From contig JAJZYE010000016.1 in the NCBI GenBank assembly GCA_021806055.1, positions 1 through 10,178 on the forward strand: a stretch of 10,178 nt of DNA. Direction: 5' to 3'. Positions 1-7,448 of this stretch are shown here, one piece after another. The notes beneath the pieces were generated by a model. The model had not been told where the DNA came from and did not search any database. It was given only the letters and a program-made list of their open reading frames with translations. Every line of letters starts with the position of its first letter. Position 1 is the first letter of the stretch. Position numbers and translations under genes: made by a program. The DNA is from Actinomycetes bacterium (GTDB taxonomy: Bacteria; Actinomycetota; Acidimicrobiia; Acidimicrobiales; RAAP-2).

Positions 1-825
1 CAGGCGCCGCGCGGTGCGCGCGGCATCGAAGGCGGTGTCGCCGCCCCCGTAGACCACCACCCGGCGCCCCAGCAGCGGCGGGTCGTCGTCGGCCACCTGA
101 TGCAGGAAAGTCACGGCATCCACGATGCGCGACGAGTCCCCCGCCGGGATCGATACCCGCCGGCCGATCTGCGCCCCCACCGCCAGGAACACGGCGTCGA
201 AGCCGCCCTCGTCACGCGCGCGCTCGACGTCGTCGACCACGTGGTCGAGCTCGACCTCGACGCCCATCGCCACGATGCGCGCGATCTCCGCGTCCAGCAC
301 GGGCCTCGGCAACCGGTACGCCGGAATCCCGTAACGCATCATCCCACCGAGCTGGCGCGACGAGTCGACCAGGTGCACGCCGTGACCGAGGCGACGTAGG
401 TGGTACGTGGCGCTCAGGCCCGCCGGACCCGCGCCCACCACGAGGACCCGCTTTGCGGTGTCGACCCCCGGTTCGGGCAGCGACCACCCGCGCTCGATGG
501 CCAGATCACCGAGGAACCTCTCCACCGCGTTGATGCCGACCGCGTCGTCGACGCGCACGCGATTGCACGCCGTCTCGCACGGGTGGAAGCAGACGCGGCC
601 CATGACGGCGGGCAGCGGATTCTCCTGGACGAGGGCCCGCCACGCCGACTCGTAGTCGCCCGACTCCGCGTGGTAGAGCCAACCCTGGATGTTCTCGCCC
701 GCGGGGCACGCGTCGTTGCACGGCGGGAGCCGGTCCACGTAGACGGGCCGCTCCACGCGCCACGAACCGGTGTGGTTGGCGCGGCTCGAGCCCACGTCGA
801 GGGTGATGCCGAAGGGCGTCTCCAT
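1..825 (-). CDS. GltD/NfnL-like Fe-S flavoprotein NAD(P) oxidoreductase, N-terminal 275 residues (runs off left edge)
   Basis: The reading frame opens at ATG 825-823 and stays open to base 1, so the C-terminus is outside the window. Residues about 30-110 form the Cys-rich N-terminal domain of glutamate-synthase small subunits: C36 and C40 (PPCNDACPAGENIQGW), then C79, C83 and C87 (GRVCFHPCETACNRV), likely ligands of [4Fe-4S] clusters. A FAD-binding Rossmann motif GAGPAGLSATYHLRRLGH lies at 131-148, followed by GGMMRYGIPAYRLP at 160-173. The NAD(P)-binding motif GGGDTAFDAA begins at 260. Family members (GltD, NfnL/NfnB, dihydropyrimidine dehydrogenase N-terminal part) pass electrons between NAD(P)H and Fe-S partners. 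The start overlaps the porB stop as TGATG, so it is translationally coupled to porB and probably belongs to the same complex or electron pathway. No gltB large subunit is visible, so I infer a POR-linked electron-transfer role rather than glutamate synthesis. Whether a ferredoxin domain follows at the C-terminus cannot be seen. Confidence 0.88.
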   Translation of the reverse strand, partial: METPFGITLDVGSSRANHTGSWRVERPVYVDRLPPCNDACPAGENIQGWLYHAESGDYESAWRALVQENPLPAVMGRVCFHPCETACNRVRVDDAVGINAVERFLGDLAIERGWSLPEPGVDTAKRVLVVGAGPAGLSATYHLRRLGHGVHLVDSSRQLGGMMRYGIPAYRLPRPVLDAEIARIVAMGVEVELDHVVDDVERARDEGGFDAVFLAVGAQIGRRVSIPAGDSSRIVDAVTFLHQVADDDPPLLGRRVVVYGGGDTAFDAARTARRL

Positions 826-1868
826 CAGTGCACCATCTCCTGGGTGTCCTCGAGGGCGCGAACGTCCTCGGTCTCGTCGTTGACCAGCCCGTAGCGGGCG
901 ATGTTCTCGTCGGCGATCGCCTGGAGCCGTGCGACGATGTCGGGTCGCGGGTGGGCGCCGAACAGGTGCGCGTAGCGCCGCTGCAGGCGCAGGTACTCCT
1001 CCACCCGCGCGCGACGGCGAATGGGCGACACACTGGTCACCCGACCGTTCTCGGCCTCGAAGACGGGAAACAGGCCACTCTCCTTGGCCAGTCGCGCCAC
1101 CCTGATGGTGTCGCTCGACGCCGAGCCCCACCCGAGGGGACAGGGAACGAGGATGTGGATGTAGCGAGACCCGCGCAGGGTCATGGCGTGCTCCACCTTG
1201 TGCTCGAGGTCGTGCAAGTCGGCCACGGTGGCGGTCGCGACGTACGCGATGTCGTGCGCCATGGCGATGCGCGGAAGATCCTTACCCTGGCCGAAGACGT
1301 TGCCGGGCTCGGGACCCACGGCGTCGGTCGTCGCCGTGCGTGCGGCCGGCGGCGTCGCCGCGGAGCGCTGCACGCCCGTGTTCATGTACCCCTCGTTGTC
1401 GTAGCAGATGAACAGCACGTCGTCGTTGCGCTCGAACATCCCCGACAGGGTGCCGAAGCCGATGTCGACGGTGCCGCCGTCACCCGCCTGGCCCACCACG
1501 CGCACGTCCTCGCGCCCCTTCACCCGCAGGGCCGCCGCCACCCCGGTCGCGACCGCCGGTGCGTTGCCGAAGAGCGAGTGCAGCCACGGCACGCGCCACG
1601 ACGTCTCGGGGTAGGGGGTGGAGAAGACCTCGAGACAGCCCGTCGCGTTCACGGTGACCACGCGGCCGCCGGCGGCGCGCATCGCCGCGTCCAGTGCGTA
1701 ACGAGCCCCCAACGCCTCGCCGCACCCCTGACACGCGCGGTGTCCCGAGTCGATCGAGTTGGCGCGATTAGGGTCCGACTGCACCGTGCGCTGATCGTCG
1801 GCGAGCAGGCGGTTGCCCACCGCGAAGCTGCCGACCTGGTAGAAGCGAACCGGGCGTTTGATCGTCAT
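825..1868 (-). CDS. porB: 2-oxoacid (pyruvate):ferredoxin oxidoreductase beta subunit, TPP-binding
   Basis: A 347-residue TPP- and Fe-S-binding catalytic subunit, cytoplasmic, which with alpha and gamma oxidises a 2-oxoacid plus CoA to acyl-CoA and CO2 (or runs in reverse). Residues 43-50 (HRACQGCG) give the CxxC pair C46/C49. C78 (NATGCLEV) and C243 (PCPLGW) complete the four-Cys set expected for the proximal [4Fe-4S] cluster. The TPP/Mg signature is AGDGGTVDIG at 128-137 with CYDNEGYMNTG at 155-165. The run YPETSWRVPWLHSLFGNAPA (86-105) is characteristic of PorB. The protein has about 42 residues before the first Cys, including FYQVGSFAVGNRLL, longer than the minimal archaeal PorB. The ATG at 1868 overlaps the porA stop by four bases (ATGA) and has an AGGAG Shine-Dalgarno at 1874-1878, five bases upstream. 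The pyruvate preference is inferred from the separate gamma/alpha/beta organisation; another 2-oxoacid is possible. Confidence 0.93.
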   Translation of the reverse strand: MTIKRPVRFYQVGSFAVGNRLLADDQRTVQSDPNRANSIDSGHRACQGCGEALGARYALDAAMRAAGGRVVTVNATGCLEVFSTPYPETSWRVPWLHSLFGNAPAVATGVAAALRVKGREDVRVVGQAGDGGTVDIGFGTLSGMFERNDDVLFICYDNEGYMNTGVQRSAATPPAARTATTDAVGPEPGNVFGQGKDLPRIAMAHDIAYVATATVADLHDLEHKVEHAMTLRGSRYIHILVPCPLGWGSASSDTIRVARLAKESGLFPVFEAENGRVTSVSPIRRRARVEEYLRLQRRYAHLFGAHPRPDIVARLQAIADENIARYGLVNDETEDVRALEDTQEMVH

Positions 1869-3130
1869 GACTGCTCCTGAGCGACTCGCGACCCCTGCGT
1901 CGCGCGATCGTAGAGTACGTTCTCCGCCGAGGGGCCAGTACGGCGAGCGGCGGCGATGCGCGAGCGCTCGCGCGAGACCGCCGACTCGTCGAGGTCGAGG
2001 AACGTGAGGCGGCCGAGATCACCGGTGCCGGCGCGCTCGAGCAGCGCCTCAATCGCCGCCTGGGTTATGGGCCGCCCACCCAACCCCGCGATGACGTTGT
2101 GCAGCACCACGTCGCGTCCGGCGAGGGCCATCACCACGTCCGTGAGTACCACGCCCTCACCACCGAGGCTGAACGCCTTCTCTACCACCACGACCCGCGA
2201 GACCCCCGCGAGCGCGTCGCGCACGGCCTCGCGCGGGAAGGGGCGAAAGGTCGTGATCCCTAGGACGCCGATTCGCTCGCCGCGGGCGCGGCGAGTGTCG
2301 ACCGCGTCCTTGATGGTGCCCAGCACCGAGCCCAGCGCCACCACGATCACCTCGGCGTCGTCGGTGCGGTAGGGGTGGACCAGACCGCCGCTGTCACGGC
2401 CGGTCAGCCCAGCGAAGGACGCCGCGATCGACGGGATCAGCGCGAGCGCGTCCAGCTGGCGTAGGTGCGCCAGGTAGCGCACCTCCTCGAAGGCCTCGGG
2501 ACCGACCATCGCACCGATGGAGACCGGATCGTCCGGGTCCAGCACCTGGCGCGGCTCGTAGGGCGGCAGGAAGGAGTCGACCTGATCCTGGGACATGAGG
2601 TCCACCCCCTCCACGGCGTGCGTGAGGATGAAGCCATCCATGCACACCATCACCGGCACCGACAGCTCCTCGGCCAGCCGGAAGGCCTGGACGTGCAGGT
2701 CCGCCGCCTCCTGGTTAGTCTCGGCGAAGAGCTGAATCCAGCCCGAGTCGCGTGCGGCCATGGCGTCGCTGTGGTCGTTCCAGATGTTGATCGGCGCACC
2801 GATCGCCCGATTGGCCAGCGTCATCACGATCGGCAGCCCCAGACCAGACGCGTTGTAGACGGCCTCGAGCATGAAGAGCAGGCCCTGGCTCGCGGTCGCG
2901 GTGTACGCGCGCGCCCCGGCGGCGGACGCCCCGATGGACACCGACATCGCGGCGAACTCGGACTCGACGTTGATGAACTCGCACGGCGCGAGCGTGCCGG
3001 CCTTGACCATGGCGCCGACCGCCTCGATGATATGCGTCTGGGGCGAGATGGGGTAGGCGCACACCACCTCCGGTCGGCACAGCGCCACCGTCTCGGCGAC
3101 GGCGCGCGATCCCTCAATCTGTCGCAGCAC
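1865..3130 (-). CDS. porA: 2-oxoacid (pyruvate):ferredoxin oxidoreductase alpha subunit
   Basis: A 421-residue alpha subunit carrying the pyrimidine-binding half of the TPP site and much of the substrate pocket. Family landmarks in order are EGSRAVAE at 6-13, AYPISPQTHIIEAV at 25-38, NVESEFAAMS at 54-63, GASAAGARAYTATASQGL at 67-84, and NRAIGAPINIWNDHSDAMA at 107-125 followed by RDSGWIQLFAE. R108 sits where PFORs carry the substrate-contacting arginine. The C-terminal half (from about 200) is the transketolase-C-like domain II, with GVLGITTFRPFP and VVVVEKAFSLGGEG. The usual YPITP motif reads YPISP here, a conservative Thr-to-Ser change at residue 29. The start is GTG 3130-3128, chosen because the N-terminus then matches the family and because GAGAGG/AGGAG-like purines lie just upstream. 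It overlaps the end of porG by 17 bases. The length is slightly above the common 390-400, with a charged C-terminal tail after about 385. Confidence 0.93.
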   Translation of the reverse strand: MLRQIEGSRAVAETVALCRPEVVCAYPISPQTHIIEAVGAMVKAGTLAPCEFINVESEFAAMSVSIGASAAGARAYTATASQGLLFMLEAVYNASGLGLPIVMTLANRAIGAPINIWNDHSDAMAARDSGWIQLFAETNQEAADLHVQAFRLAEELSVPVMVCMDGFILTHAVEGVDLMSQDQVDSFLPPYEPRQVLDPDDPVSIGAMVGPEAFEEVRYLAHLRQLDALALIPSIAASFAGLTGRDSGGLVHPYRTDDAEVIVVALGSVLGTIKDAVDTRRARGERIGVLGITTFRPFPREAVRDALAGVSRVVVVEKAFSLGGEGVVLTDVVMALAGRDVVLHNVIAGLGGRPITQAAIEALLERAGTGDLGRLTFLDLDESAVSRERSRIAAARRTGPSAENVLYDRATQGSRVAQEQS

Positions 3131-3704
3131 TGGTCAGCCTCTCCTGTTCGGCGTGAACGTAGTCGAACGCCGCCCGGGCGGCGTCCGCGTTGCGCTCGCC
3201 CACGGCACCGGCGAAGCGCTCACCGATCGCGTTGACCAGCGCGTCCAGCGTGATGGCCCTGGTGAGGGCGGCGAACCCTCCGAGGAGCGCCGCGTTGGGC
3301 AACGGGCGGCCCACGTACTCGAGCGCCAGGTCGGTGGCCGGGCAGGTCGCCACGTGTCCCGCGGGCAGTGAGGCGACCAGACCCGTCAGGCCCAGATCCT
3401 CCAGCGAGCGCGAGGAGTTCACCAGGGCGTACCCCTCGGGTGCGATGCCGGCGAACACGTCGATCTGGTGCAACAGCGTCACGTCCTGTATCAGGACCGC
3501 GTCGGGGGACATCACCGGCTCACGCGTGCGAATTGGATGATCATCGATCCGACAGAAGGACACCACGGGCGCGCCGGTGCGCTCGGAGCCAAAGGAGGGG
3601 AACGCCTGCGCGGGCCGACCCTCCTCGAAGGCGGCCACGGCCAGCAGCTCGGCGGCGGTCACCACCCCCTGCCCCCCTCGACCATGTATGCGCACCTGGA
3701 ACAT
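3114..3704 (-). CDS. porG: 2-oxoacid (pyruvate):ferredoxin oxidoreductase gamma subunit
   Basis: A 196-residue gamma subunit, the usual length for this family. The N-terminus MFQVRIHGRGGQGVVTAAEL is the standard glycine-rich signature. It is followed by FPSFGSERTGAPVVSFCRID (35-54), DAVLIQDVTLL (68-78) and NAALLGGFAALT (137-148), all typical of PorG/KorC proteins. The subunit is a structural partner that in one-chain PFORs corresponds to domain III. It is the first gene of the minus-strand operon porG-porA-porB-flavoprotein. In many four-subunit enzymes a small 2x[4Fe-4S] delta subunit follows gamma; here porA follows with a 17-base overlap and there is no room for delta. The ATG at 3704-3702 is preceded by a purine-rich GAGAGGG, a modest ribosome site. 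Nothing in the sequence looks broken. Confidence 0.93.
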   Translation of the reverse strand: MFQVRIHGRGGQGVVTAAELLAVAAFEEGRPAQAFPSFGSERTGAPVVSFCRIDDHPIRTREPVMSPDAVLIQDVTLLHQIDVFAGIAPEGYALVNSSRSLEDLGLTGLVASLPAGHVATCPATDLALEYVGRPLPNAALLGGFAALTRAITLDALVNAIGERFAGAVGERNADAARAAFDYVHAEQERLTSAATD

Positions 3705-3819
3705 CGCCCGTCACCCTCTCGCCTCGTGGGCCACCCGCCGGACCGTGCCCGGTTCACGCCCCTCACCCGACCACACTCGCACGGCGCGAACCACCCGGCC
3801 CACCGTTGACACCGCACCC

Positions 3820-3825
3820 AGACTA
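3820..3825 (-). promoter_or_regulatory. Candidate -10 element for the por operon
   Basis: The minus strand reads TAGTCT here, fitting the actinobacterial TAnnnT -10 pattern seen at other promoters in this window. It would start transcription near 3813 and give a leader of about 110 bases before porG. No convincing -35 is visible. It lies in the 221-bp divergent gap (3705-3925), where I otherwise recognise no RNA gene or riboswitch. Confidence 0.3.
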
Positions 3826-3913
3826 CAAAGCCCGACCACGCGAGCGAAGGGGCACAAAGTCACTGCGCCCCGGATGGGACCAATGCCCCTCGTCCCCTCG
3901 ATGACTCGGCCCG

Positions 3914-3919
3914 TAGAGT
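3914..3919 (+). promoter_or_regulatory. -10 element of a probable leaderless promoter for the NRAMP gene
   Basis: TAGAGT lies six bases before the GTG start at 3926. With the usual -10 to +1 spacing the transcript would begin at the start codon itself, which explains why there is no Shine-Dalgarno. The surrounding bases (CCGTAGA, one base, TC, one or two bases, GCGC, then the start) are nearly repeated before nfeD at 6963-6981. Confidence 0.5.
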
Positions 3920-3925
3920 CGGCGC

Positions 3926-5245
3926 GTGGACCACCGCCGGCGCTCGCGAGTCGCGTCGGCCCCCCCGCTCCCCGGCCCGTCCGCGGTCGGCGCGCGACGC
4001 CGACGCGGCACGCGGGCGAGCGTGGCGACCCTGCTAGCCGTGGTGGGTCCGGGCCTCATGGTGATGCTCGCCGACACCGACGCCGGCAGCGTCGTCACTG
4101 CGGCGCAGTCGGGGGCGCGCTTCCGCTTCGCCCTCGTGGTACCGGAACTCGCGTTGATCCCCGTCCTCTACCTCGTCCAGGAGATGACGGTGCGCCTCGG
4201 CCTGATCACCGGACTCGGCCACGGCGCCCTGATCCGTCAGACCTTCGGGCGCCCGTGGGCCGTACTCTCAGCCGTGACGCTCTTCGTCGCGTGTCTCGGC
4301 GCGCTCGTCACCGAGTTCGCCGGTATCGCGGGCGTCGGACTGCTCGTCGACGTACCGCGGTGGCTCTCGATCGGTGCCGTGAGCGCGGCCCTGCTGGCCC
4401 TGATCCTCCTCGGTCGCTACCGACGCGTCGAGCACGTCGGCATCGCCATCGGCGCACTGGAGCTGCTGTTCCTCCCCGCGGCGCTCGCCGCCCACCCCCA
4501 CCTCGGCGCCGTGGCCCACGACGTGGTGCATCCGTGGCGCGCGAGCGCGGGCTACCCCGCGCTACTCGCGGCCAACGTCGGTGCGGTCATCATGCCCTGG
4601 ATGATCTTCTACCAGCAGGAGGCCGTCATCGACCGTGGCCGCCAGGGTCGCCCCCTGCGCGCCGTGGTGCGCTCGTCACGCCTGGACACCGCCACGGGCG
4701 CCGTCGTGACCCAGGTGATCATGATCGCGGTCGTCGTGGCCGTGGGTGCGACGCTGGGGGTCACGCAACCCGGGCGCAGCCTGGGCAGCGTGGGCGCCAT
4801 CGCCACCGCCCTCACCCCCTTCCTGGGCCGAGCGGGCGCGGTCAGCCTCTTCGGGCTGGGCCTCGTGGGGGCGGCGATCGTGGCCACGCTGGTGGCGTCG
4901 CTCGCCGGCGCCTGGGGGGTGGCCGAGGTCCTGGGGTGGCGCCACAGCCTCAACGACGCCCCCGGGCGGGCGGTCGGGTTCTACGCGCTCGCCGTCGCCG
5001 GCGTCGTGGTCGGCGCCGTGCTCGTCCTGGTCGCGCCGGACCTGGTCACCCTCTCGGTCAACATCGAGGTCCTGAACGCGTGCCTCCTGCCCATCGTGCT
5101 GGGCTTCCTCCTAGCGCTCGAGGGGCGCCTCCCGGCGCCGTGGCGGATGCGCGGCGCACGCCGGCTCGCGACCTACGCCGTGAGCGGACTGGTGATCGTC
5201 GTCGGACTGGCCACGGCCGGCGCCACGCTGGCGCACCTCGCGTAG
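3926..5245 (+). CDS. NRAMP-superfamily divalent metal transporter, atypical metal-site motifs
   Basis: A 439-residue integral membrane protein with about 11 hydrophobic helices, the family length. Residues 1-32 are an Arg/Pro-rich cytoplasmic tail. TM1 carries GPGLMVMLADTDAGS (41-55), where canonical NRAMP/MntH proteins have DPGN: D52 is kept, Pro becomes A53 and Asn becomes S55. TM6 carries GAVIMPWMIFYQQ (219-231), where canonical members have MPH: M223 is kept and His becomes W225. These changes are shared with divergent prokaryotic NRAMP relatives, including Mg2+-transporting NRMTs, so the substrate (Mn2+, Fe2+, Mg2+ or other) is open. The start GTG 3926 is chosen because a -10 box ends six bases upstream, consistent with leaderless translation; GTG 4022 is a weaker alternative. 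The gene is divergent from porG and its stop is only seven bases from the convergent cysE stop. Confidence 0.85.
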   Translation: MDHRRRSRVASAPPLPGPSAVGARRRRGTRASVATLLAVVGPGLMVMLADTDAGSVVTAAQSGARFRFALVVPELALIPVLYLVQEMTVRLGLITGLGHGALIRQTFGRPWAVLSAVTLFVACLGALVTEFAGIAGVGLLVDVPRWLSIGAVSAALLALILLGRYRRVEHVGIAIGALELLFLPAALAAHPHLGAVAHDVVHPWRASAGYPALLAANVGAVIMPWMIFYQQEAVIDRGRQGRPLRAVVRSSRLDTATGAVVTQVIMIAVVVAVGATLGVTQPGRSLGSVGAIATALTPFLGRAGAVSLFGLGLVGAAIVATLVASLAGAWGVAEVLGWRHSLNDAPGRAVGFYALAVAGVVVGAVLVLVAPDLVTLSVNIEVLNACLLPIVLGFLLALEGRLPAPWRMRGARRLATYAVSGLVIVVGLATAGATLAHLA

Positions 5246-5252
5246 CGGACGA

Positions 5253-5929
5253 TCAGATCGAGAAGTCCTCGGGACCCAGCGAGCCCCGACCGGCGCGTCG
5301 CGCCAGGTGCTCCTCGGTGAGCGTCTCGAGCTTGTCGACGCGCTCCACCAGCGTCTCGAGGTGGCGCTCGAGGTGCTCGGGCTCGGCCTCCTCGCCCGAG
5401 GAAGGCCGTGACCGGTGCCGGGTCGTGATGCGCCCCGGGATACCGACCACGACCGAGCCGGGCGGCACGGACTTCAGCACGACCGCGTTGGCCCCGATAC
5501 GACTATCGTCACCGATGGTGATCGGCCCGAGCACCTTGGCGCCGGAGCCGATAATGACCCGCGAGCCGATCGTCGGGTGGCGCTTACCGTGCTTGAGGCT
5601 GGTGCCACCCAGGGTGACTCCCTGGTAGATGGTGACGTCGTCACCCACCTGGGCGGTCTCGCCGATGACCACTCCCATCGCGTGATCAATGAAGACCCCC
5701 GAGCCGAGCTGCGCCGCGGGGTGGATCTCGACGCCCGTGAACACGCGGGCCACCGACGACCACCACCGCGCGAGGAGCGCGCAACGGTGCTGCCATAGCC
5801 AGTGCGACACCCGGTACGCCCAGATCGCGTGTACCCCCGGATAGGTGAGGGCTACCTCGAGTGCACTGCGCGCCGCGGGATCACGCTGGCGAGCGACCTC
5901 GAGGTCGTGGCGGCACTCGCGCAGAATCA

Positions 5930-5930
<1 letters not shown>
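5253..5930 (-). CDS. cysE: Serine O-acetyltransferase (short Gram-positive type)
   Basis: Transfers acetyl from acetyl-CoA to L-serine, making O-acetylserine for CysK; cytoplasmic. The 225-residue protein has a short helical N-domain (1-65) and then a left-handed beta-helix of hexapeptide repeats (66-168). Active-site landmarks are EIHP at 68-71, [11 protein letters not shown] at 81-91 (H83 matches the catalytic His of E. coli CysE), GVTLGGT at 104-110, KRHP at 116-119 and VVGIPGRI at 161-168. After the helix comes a 57-residue charged tail with a leucine heptad-like stretch (about 184-211), ending in GPEDFSI. The terminal Ile is the residue CysE uses to insert into the CysK active site in known cysteine synthase complexes. 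ATG 5930-5928 is chosen over any longer frame because residue 1 onward matches the family and the start overlaps the cysK stop as TGATG, so it is translationally coupled. Confidence 0.94.
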
Positions 5931-6865
<935 letters not shown>

Positions 6866-6900
6866 AGCGTCCCACTTTCGGGTCTCGAGGTTCTGCGCTC

Positions 6901-6906
6901 ATAGTA
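6901..6906 (-). promoter_or_regulatory. Candidate -10 element for cysK-cysE
   Basis: The minus strand reads TACTAT, a good TAnnnT -10 box, which would place the start of transcription near 6894 and give a leader of about 29 bases. A weak GTGGGA ribosome site lies before the ATG. No clear -35 is seen. No obvious CysR/CymR-type palindrome was found in the 113-bp gap. Confidence 0.45.
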
Positions 6907-6965
6907 GTTGGGGAGGTCGCAAATCGTTCCACGCACGTGCCCGTGCGCGCGCGGGGACTCAGCCG

Positions 6966-6971
6966 TAGACT
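6966..6971 (+). promoter_or_regulatory. -10 element of a probable leaderless promoter for nfeD
   Basis: TAGACT lies seven bases before ATG 6979, so transcription would start at or next to the start codon. This favours ATG 6979 over the in-frame GTG at 6937, which would place the promoter inside the coding region. The context is nearly the same as that of the NRAMP promoter. Confidence 0.5.
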
Positions 6972-6978
6972 CCGCGCT

Positions 6979-7419
6979 ATGGCCGCTCTGCTCTGGCTAC
7001 TCGTGGTGTTGGCGTGCATCGCCCTGGAGATTCACTCGAACGCGTTCATCGCGCTGTTCGTCGGCCTCGGCGCCTTCGTCGCGCTGCTCACCACGCTCGT
7101 GGGTGCGCCGCTGCTGGTGGCCACTGCCGTCTGGGTGGTCGTAACCCTGGGCACCCTCTGGTTGGTACGCCCCTGGGCGATGCGCACGCTGCGCCGCACG
7201 GGACAGCACACGGACCTCAGCGCGCCGTCGCCGTCCTCGATGACCAACCTGCGCGGTGTGGTCGAGGTCAGCGTCGGCGATGAGCAGCACCCGGGACGGG
7301 TGCGCGTCCAGGGGGAGTCCTGGCGTGCGGTCACCGACTGGCCCGAAACACTAGCCAGTGGCACGCCGATCGTCGTGCGCAAGACGCTGGGTACCACGCT
7401 CTGGGTGGAGCCCGCGTAG
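6979..7419 (+). CDS. nfeD: NfeD-family membrane protein (short form)
   Basis: A 146-residue protein with two or three N-terminal membrane helices (about 2-20, 22-42 and 45-65), a short basic linker (RPWAMRTLRRTG) and a C-terminal NfeD OB-fold domain (about 91-146). That domain holds NLRGVVEV, GRVRVQGESWRAV at 106-118 and the closing TTLWVEPA. Short NfeD proteins lack the ClpP-like protease domain and work with SPFH/slipin proteins in membrane microdomains. The partner slipin lies immediately next to it but on the opposite strand, tail to tail, which is less usual than the co-directional pair. The ATG at 6979 is preferred because it follows the -10 box directly and starts the first membrane helix. 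It has no Shine-Dalgarno. Confidence 0.85.
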   Translation: MAALLWLLVVLACIALEIHSNAFIALFVGLGAFVALLTTLVGAPLLVATAVWVVVTLGTLWLVRPWAMRTLRRTGQHTDLSAPSPSSMTNLRGVVEVSVGDEQHPGRVRVQGESWRAVTDWPETLASGTPIVVRKTLGTTLWVEPA

Positions 7420-7448
7420 GCCCGCGCGCGCGGCGGCGCCGCTACGCG
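7413..7448. terminator. Weak inverted repeat at the nfeD/slipin convergent junction
   Basis: CGCGTAG (7413-7419) and CTACGCG (7442-7448) form a 7-bp perfect inverted repeat around a 22-base, almost pure G+C loop. The arms contain the stop codons of both genes. It could act as a bidirectional terminator stem, but there is no T-tract on either side, and part of the symmetry arises simply because both genes end in GCG TAG. Confidence 0.25.

Noticed and set aside
828..1880. 350-codon open frame on the plus strand opposite porB
   Set aside because: It is the antisense shadow of porB. Its translation is rich in Arg, His, Val and Gly without motifs, as expected for high-GC antisense frames, whereas the minus strand has full PorB motifs.
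3806..3811. TTGACA as a -35 element for the NRAMP gene
   Set aside because: No -10-like hexamer lies 16-19 bases downstream (the sequence there is AGCCCG-like). The only A/T-rich hexamer, TACAAA, is 12 bases away, too close.
3848..3890. AGGGGCA/TGCCCCT inverted repeat upstream of the NRAMP promoter as a metal-regulator operator
   Set aside because: The arms are 7 bp but 29 bases apart in GC-rich DNA, and do not resemble AT-rich Fur, MntR or DtxR boxes. Chance is the simpler explanation.
3577..5628. 683-codon open frame on the plus strand, the longest in the window
   Set aside because: Its product is low-complexity Arg/Pro/Gly sequence. It crosses the por/NRAMP divergent region and runs through NRAMP out of frame and into cysE antisense. 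GC-rich DNA gives long stop-free frames by chance.
5727..5729. Glu at CysE residue 68 where E. coli has the active-site Asp143
   Set aside because: Glu at this position is normal in Gram-positive short CysE proteins, so it does not suggest loss of activity.
6937..6978. GTG 6937 as the nfeD start
   Set aside because: It adds a basic stretch ahead of the first membrane helix and would place the TAGACT -10 box inside the coding region. ATG 6979 is better.
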